The translations under genes and the position numbers were made by a program. Below, piece after piece: positions 44,587-48,607 of a stretch of DNA of 48,607 nucleotides (positions are counted from its first letter, which is position 1; every line of letters starts with the position of its first letter). The stretch lies in the NCBI GenBank assembly GCA_913048995.1, contig CAJWXK010000002.1, forward strand, positions 1-48,607, given 5' to 3'. The notes beneath the pieces were generated by a model. It was not told the origin of the DNA, did no database searches, and saw only the letters and a list, made by a program, of their open reading frames with translations. Origin of the DNA: an uncultured Synechococcus sp. Its GTDB lineage: Bacteria; Cyanobacteriota; Cyanobacteriia; PCC-6307; Cyanobiaceae.

Positions 44587-45812
44587 CCGGCGTTCTGTTC
44601 CTCGACGCGCATCATGTTGCGGGCACGGTTGGCCCGATCCTGGGCCTCAGCCATCAGGGCTTCTTTGCTTACCAGCAGCTCACCGGGCTGATTCTCGAGC
44701 AAAGCGGTGTTGAGCCCAATGCGTCCCCGTCCAGGGTCGAGCTCAGTGACCAGCGCCTTCACCTCATCGCCCTGTTGAAAGGCCTCGCGCAGGTCACGCA
44801 TGGCGCCGCCGGTGACGCAGCTCTGGTGAAGCAGGCCGCTGACGCCGCCGAGATCAACAAAGAAGCCGTAGGGCTTGATGCTGGCTACATGGCCGCTCAC
44901 GAGTTGGCCGACCTCAAGTTCAGAGAAGCGGGCGGCCAGGGCTGCCTTCTTCTCGGAGAGAACGAGCTTGCGAGTGTCAGGGTTGACCTCCAAGAAGGCT
45001 GCCCCGAGGGTCTTACCCACTAGGGCTTCATGGTTCTCACCCTCGTTGAGTTGAGAACGCGGGATGAAGCCCCGAAGGCCTTCGAGATCGCAGGTGCAGC
45101 CGCCCCGGTTGAAACCGTTGATTTTGACCTGCACCACTTTTCCATCCTTTTCCAGCTGTCGAACTTTCTCCCATGCCTGTCGCAGGGCAAGAGCGCGACA
45201 ACTGATGGTCACCATGCCATCGGCATTTTGTTCGCGGGTGACAAGAACCTGAACCTCCATCCCTTTGGGGAAGCGGTTTTTGAGGTCGGTAATCACTCCA
45301 AGTCCACATTCGCTCTTGGGCATGAAACCCGGCGCTTTACCGCCGATGTCCACATAGATCCCATCGCTTTCGTGCTCGATGACCTTGCCGGTGACCACGT
45401 CACCTGTGGCTCCGATCGGCTCGTTCTCATCCAGGGCTGCCAGGAAAGCTTCTTCGTCGAAATCAAAGTCATCCACTTGGCGATTCTTCGTTTGCTCTGC
45501 CCTCTGCTGCTGAGGGGGAGCTTGGCGGCGCCGCTCCTGATCCGCTGGCCCAAGCAGATCAGCCATCGTCATGCCCGCCATCGGGTCGGCAGCCTCGAGA
45601 TCGCCTGCACTGGGACGAGCAGCTTGCTTGGGCCCGTCTAGGCGTGGCTGGGAGGCCGCCTCGGTTTGCCTTCGTTCCTCTGCTGCGCGCTGCCGGCGCT
45701 CCTCTTCTTCCTTTTTATTGATCGCCAGGATGGCAAGGGGCTTCTGCAGGGACCCCGGTGAAAAGGGCTTGTTGGGGCTGTCGCTGCCGGGGCCGCTCAT
45801 GACCTGATTCAT
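44583..45812 (-). CDS. S1-domain RNA-binding protein (ribosomal protein S1 homologue)
   Basis: Three S1-like repeats: GDVVTGKVIEHESDGIYVDIGGKAPGFMPKSE; VQVKINGFNRGGCTCDLEGLRGFIPRSQL; VGQLVSGHVASIKPYGFFVDLGGVSGLLHQS. Confidence 0.88.
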   Translation of the reverse strand: MNQVMSGPGSDSPNKPFSPGSLQKPLAILAINKKEEEERRQRAAEERRQTEAASQPRLDGPKQAARPSAGDLEAADPMAGMTMADLLGPADQERRRQAPPQQQRAEQTKNRQVDDFDFDEEAFLAALDENEPIGATGDVVTGKVIEHESDGIYVDIGGKAPGFMPKSECGLGVITDLKNRFPKGMEVQVLVTREQNADGMVTISCRALALRQAWEKVRQLEKDGKVVQVKINGFNRGGCTCDLEGLRGFIPRSQLNEGENHEALVGKTLGAAFLEVNPDTRKLVLSEKKAALAARFSELEVGQLVSGHVASIKPYGFFVDLGGVSGLLHQSCVTGGAMRDLREAFQQGDEVKALVTELDPGRGRIGLNTALLENQPGELLVSKEALMAEAQDRANRARNMMRVEEQNAG

Positions 45813-45851
45813 GCGATTTCACACTGTAGGCAGCATTCCCATGCTTGAGCT

Positions 45852-46658
45852 GTGTTTCCAAGGCGACTTGATCATCTGTCCTGGCCAGTGCTCGAGCGCT
45901 GGGCCGGCCTGCCCGGGGCTACAGCTGTGCTGCCGATAGGTGCGGTGGAGCAGCACGGACCACACCTTCCCCTGGGCACCGACTATCTCTTTGCTGAAGC
46001 GGTTCTTGACCGCGTTCTCAAACGCTTGCCCCCGGAGTTGCCACTCGCCCGTCTCCCCGTGCTGAGTTATGGCTTCTCGCCGGAGCATTTGGGCTTTCCC
46101 GGCACGGTCACTTTGTCGGCCGAGACGCTGCTGGCCCAGCTCGAAGCAGTCGGGGCGGCCCTTTCGGAGGCGGGCGTGCGTCGATTAGTACTTTTTAACG
46201 CTCACGGCGGTCAGATCGCTTTGCTGCAGGTCGCAGCGCGGCAGCTGCAGCAGCGTTTGCCCGCTCTTGCAGTGTTGCCCTGGTTTCTCTGGAGTGGTCC
46301 ACCTGGGGTGATCGATCAAATCCCTGAACCTGAGCGAAGCCAGGGCCTTCATGCTGGCCGGTTGGAGACCAGTCTGATGTTGGCTCTTCATCCTGAGCTG
46401 GTCGGACCGCTGCCCTCTCCAGAGCCGTTGCCACAGCCTCCCGCTGGCCTCTCACTGGAGGGCACTGTTCCCAGCGCCTGGCGCACCCGCACCATCAGTC
46501 AGAACGGGGTCGTAGGTGATCCTGCTGGGGCGACGGCCGAAGAGGGGGAAGCGCTTCTAGAAGGGCTAGTCAAGGGTTGGTGTGAGCTCTTCCAGACTTT
46601 GGTGGACTCAAACTGGCCCCATCATTCGGCTTGCATCGGTACAGTGCAGCGTCAATAA
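45852..46658 (+). CDS. Creatininase-family amidohydrolase
   Basis: [26 protein letters not shown] and [21 protein letters not shown]. Confidence 0.87.
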   Translation: MFPRRLDHLSWPVLERWAGLPGATAVLPIGAVEQHGPHLPLGTDYLFAEAVLDRVLKRLPPELPLARLPVLSYGFSPEHLGFPGTVTLSAETLLAQLEAVGAALSEAGVRRLVLFNAHGGQIALLQVAARQLQQRLPALAVLPWFLWSGPPGVIDQIPEPERSQGLHAGRLETSLMLALHPELVGPLPSPEPLPQPPAGLSLEGTVPSAWRTRTISQNGVVGDPAGATAEEGEALLEGLVKGWCELFQTLVDSNWPHHSACIGTVQRQ

Positions 46659-46675
46659 CTCTCCGCGCAGCTGTA

Positions 46676-47401
46676 ATGGCCTCCTCCGTTCTGGATTCCT
46701 GCGTCGACGGCACTCCTGCCCTCGAGGTAGAGCTGCCTGATTTCACAACGGAGGCCTACAAGTCCGCCTACAGCCGTATTAACGCCATTGTGATCGAGGG
46801 GGAGCAGGAGGCTCATGACAACTACATCTCCCTAGGCACCTTGATTCCCGAGCAGGCCGATGAGTTGGCCGGTCTGGCTCGCATGGAGATGAAGCATATG
46901 AAAGGTTTCCAGGCTTGTGGCCGCAATCTGAGCGTCGAGCCGGACATGGTTTTCGCTAAGACCTTTTTCTCTGATCTGCACGGAAATTTCCGTACGGCGC
47001 TTGATCAGAACAAAGTCGTCACCTGTCTGGTCATTCAGGCGCTGATGATCGAAGCCTTCGCCATCGCCGCTTATCACATCTATATCCCTGTTGCTGATCC
47101 CTTCGCCCGCAAGATCACCGAGGGTGTGGTCAAGGATGAGTACACCCACCTCAATTACGGCCAGGAATGGCTCAAGGCCAATTTCGATGCTTCCCGTGAG
47201 GAGATCGAGCAGGCCAACCGTGAGAACCTGCCCATCATCCGACGCATGCTCGAAGAGGTGGCTGACGATGCGGCCGTTTTGAAGATGGAGAAGGAAAGCC
47301 TGATTGAGGACTTCCTGATTGCTTATCAGGAAGCACTTATGGAAATCGGCTTTGGTCCGCGCGATCTCGCAAGAATGAGTGCAGCTGCGCTAGCGGTCTG
47401 A
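46676..47401 (+). CDS. ado: Aldehyde-deformylating oxygenase (alkane biosynthesis)
   Basis: [51 protein letters not shown] and [16 protein letters not shown] diiron ligands. Confidence 0.95.
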   Translation: MASSVLDSCVDGTPALEVELPDFTTEAYKSAYSRINAIVIEGEQEAHDNYISLGTLIPEQADELAGLARMEMKHMKGFQACGRNLSVEPDMVFAKTFFSDLHGNFRTALDQNKVVTCLVIQALMIEAFAIAAYHIYIPVADPFARKITEGVVKDEYTHLNYGQEWLKANFDASREEIEQANRENLPIIRRMLEEVADDAAVLKMEKESLIEDFLIAYQEALMEIGFGPRDLARMSAAALAV

Positions 47402-47487
47402 GCTTGGCTCCGTCCTGCTCGGTGTCGTGGGACACTTTTTGAATCTCTTTGCTCCCGGTGATTGCTCCCGGGCGTAGTGCTTAAGGC

Positions 47488-48537
47488 ATGTTCGGTCTGA
47501 TCGGTCACTCCAGCAGCTTTCGTGATGCGCGCATCACGGCCCGTGACCTCGGATACGAGGATCTGGCAGACGGCGAGCTTGATCTTTGGTGCAGTGCTCC
47601 TCCGCAGCTGGTTGAGACCTTTGAAGTGACCAGCAATACCGGCAAGGTGATCGAAGGCACTTACATCGATTCCTGTTTTGTGCCGGAGATGCTGAGTCGC
47701 TTCAAGACAGCCACTCGCAAGGTGCAGAACGCCATGGAGCTGGCTCAGAAGCGGGGCATCAACATCACAGCCCTGGGCGGCTTTACCTCGATCATTTTCG
47801 AGAATTTCAGCCTGGCCAAGTTCCAGCAGATCCGCTCGACCCTCTTGCAGTGGGACAAGTTCACGACGGGCAACACCCATACCGCCTGGGTGATTTGTCG
47901 TCAGGTCGAGCAGAACGCCCCACGCCTGGGCATTGACCTTTCAACCGCCAAGGTGGCTGTGGTGGGAGCAACCGGAGATATTGGCAGTGCTGTCTGCCGC
48001 TGGATGGCGAATCGCACCAATGTTGGTGAGCTCTTACTCGTGGCGCGCCAACAGCAGCGCCTTGAGTCTCTTCAGCAGGAACTTGGCGGTGGGCGCATCC
48101 TTGGTCTTGACGATGCCCTGCCGCAAGCTGATGTGGTGGTCTGGGTGGCCTCTCTTCCCCAAACCCTGAGTCTTGACGGTATGGCTTTGCGCAAGCCCTG
48201 CCTGATGATTGACGGTGGTTACCCCAAGAACCTTGACAGCAAGGTGATGGCTGAACACGTCACCGTGCTCAAAGGGGGAATCGTTGAATTTGCGCGGGAC
48301 ATTGGCTGGCAGATGATGGCTGTGGCTGATATGGCCAATCCGCGCCGTCAGCTGTTCGCTTGCTTCGCTGAAGCGATGTTGCTGGAGTTCGAGGGCTGGC
48401 ACACCAACTTCAGCTGGGGTCGCAACAACATCACCCTTGAGGCCATGGAGCAGATCGGAGCAGCCTCCCTGCGCCATGGGTTCTCCGCCCTAGGCCTTGG
48501 TCCTTCTTCTTCGCCTGCGGCCCCTGTTGCCGCCTGA
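47488..48537 (+). CDS. aar: Long-chain acyl-[acyl-carrier-protein] reductase (alkane biosynthesis)
   Basis: [43 protein letters not shown] and [18 protein letters not shown] Rossmann motif. Confidence 0.95.
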   Translation: MFGLIGHSSSFRDARITARDLGYEDLADGELDLWCSAPPQLVETFEVTSNTGKVIEGTYIDSCFVPEMLSRFKTATRKVQNAMELAQKRGINITALGGFTSIIFENFSLAKFQQIRSTLLQWDKFTTGNTHTAWVICRQVEQNAPRLGIDLSTAKVAVVGATGDIGSAVCRWMANRTNVGELLLVARQQQRLESLQQELGGGRILGLDDALPQADVVVWVASLPQTLSLDGMALRKPCLMIDGGYPKNLDSKVMAEHVTVLKGGIVEFARDIGWQMMAVADMANPRRQLFACFAEAMLLEFEGWHTNFSWGRNNITLEAMEQIGAASLRHGFSALGLGPSSSPAAPVAA

Positions 48538-48543
48538 TCTTCC

Positions 48544-48607
48544 ATGGCTACCCGCCGCATCCTGCTGGACTTTGAAAAGCCTCTGGTGGATCTGGAGGAG
48601 CAGATCG
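48544..48607 (+). CDS. accA: Acetyl-CoA carboxylase carboxyltransferase subunit alpha, 5' end only
   Basis: ATG at 48544: MATRRILLDFEKPLVDLEEQI; truncated by the window edge; follows aar. Confidence 0.8.
   Translation, partial: MATRRILLDFEKPLVDLEEQI

Noticed and set aside
1-48607. Mobile element, prophage or integrase next to the tRNA or islands
   Set aside because: No transposase, integrase, phage structural gene or clear flanking direct repeats recognised anywhere in the window.

Overview
The window looks like a marine Synechococcus-type (alpha-cyanobacterial) chromosome segment; this is inferred from gene content, not from a database search. Four blocks stand out. (1) ~0.7-13.1 kb is an iron/redox accessory block: two short CRP-like regulators, a ferritin, a Fur-family regulator coupled to an Fe3+ ABC ATPase, convergent FutB-like permease, FutA/IdiA-like binding protein, flavodoxin, a thioredoxin-reductase-like operon and an IsiA/CP43'-type antenna. 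(2) ~14.1-29.2 kb starts with a ClC channel and then holds a dense zinc-acquisition block: a COG0523 GTPase with a His-rich repeat, DUF3721-like small protein, two outer-membrane-like proteins, znuA-znuB-znuC-zur, a COG0701 permease/TIGR03943/unknown 437-aa operon, a second complete Zn-type ABC transporter and a metzincin-like peptidase. (3) ~29-46 kb is mostly core or housekeeping: group 2 sigma factor, PsiE-like, a tRNA with UAA anticodon, ndhL, trpA, cytochrome c6, Tab2-like, S1-domain protein and several uncharacterised membrane proteins. (4) ~45.9-48.6 kb carries the alkane pathway (aldehyde-deformylating oxygenase and acyl-ACP reductase) followed by the start of accA. No transposase, integrase or CRISPR array was recognised. 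The best candidates for undescribed biology are the three-gene operon at 23.0-26.0 kb inside the zinc block, the degenerate hydrolase/TrxB-like operon between isiB and isiA, a small membrane ORF missing from the ORF track (13916-14062), and the short-variable-arm UAA tRNA.
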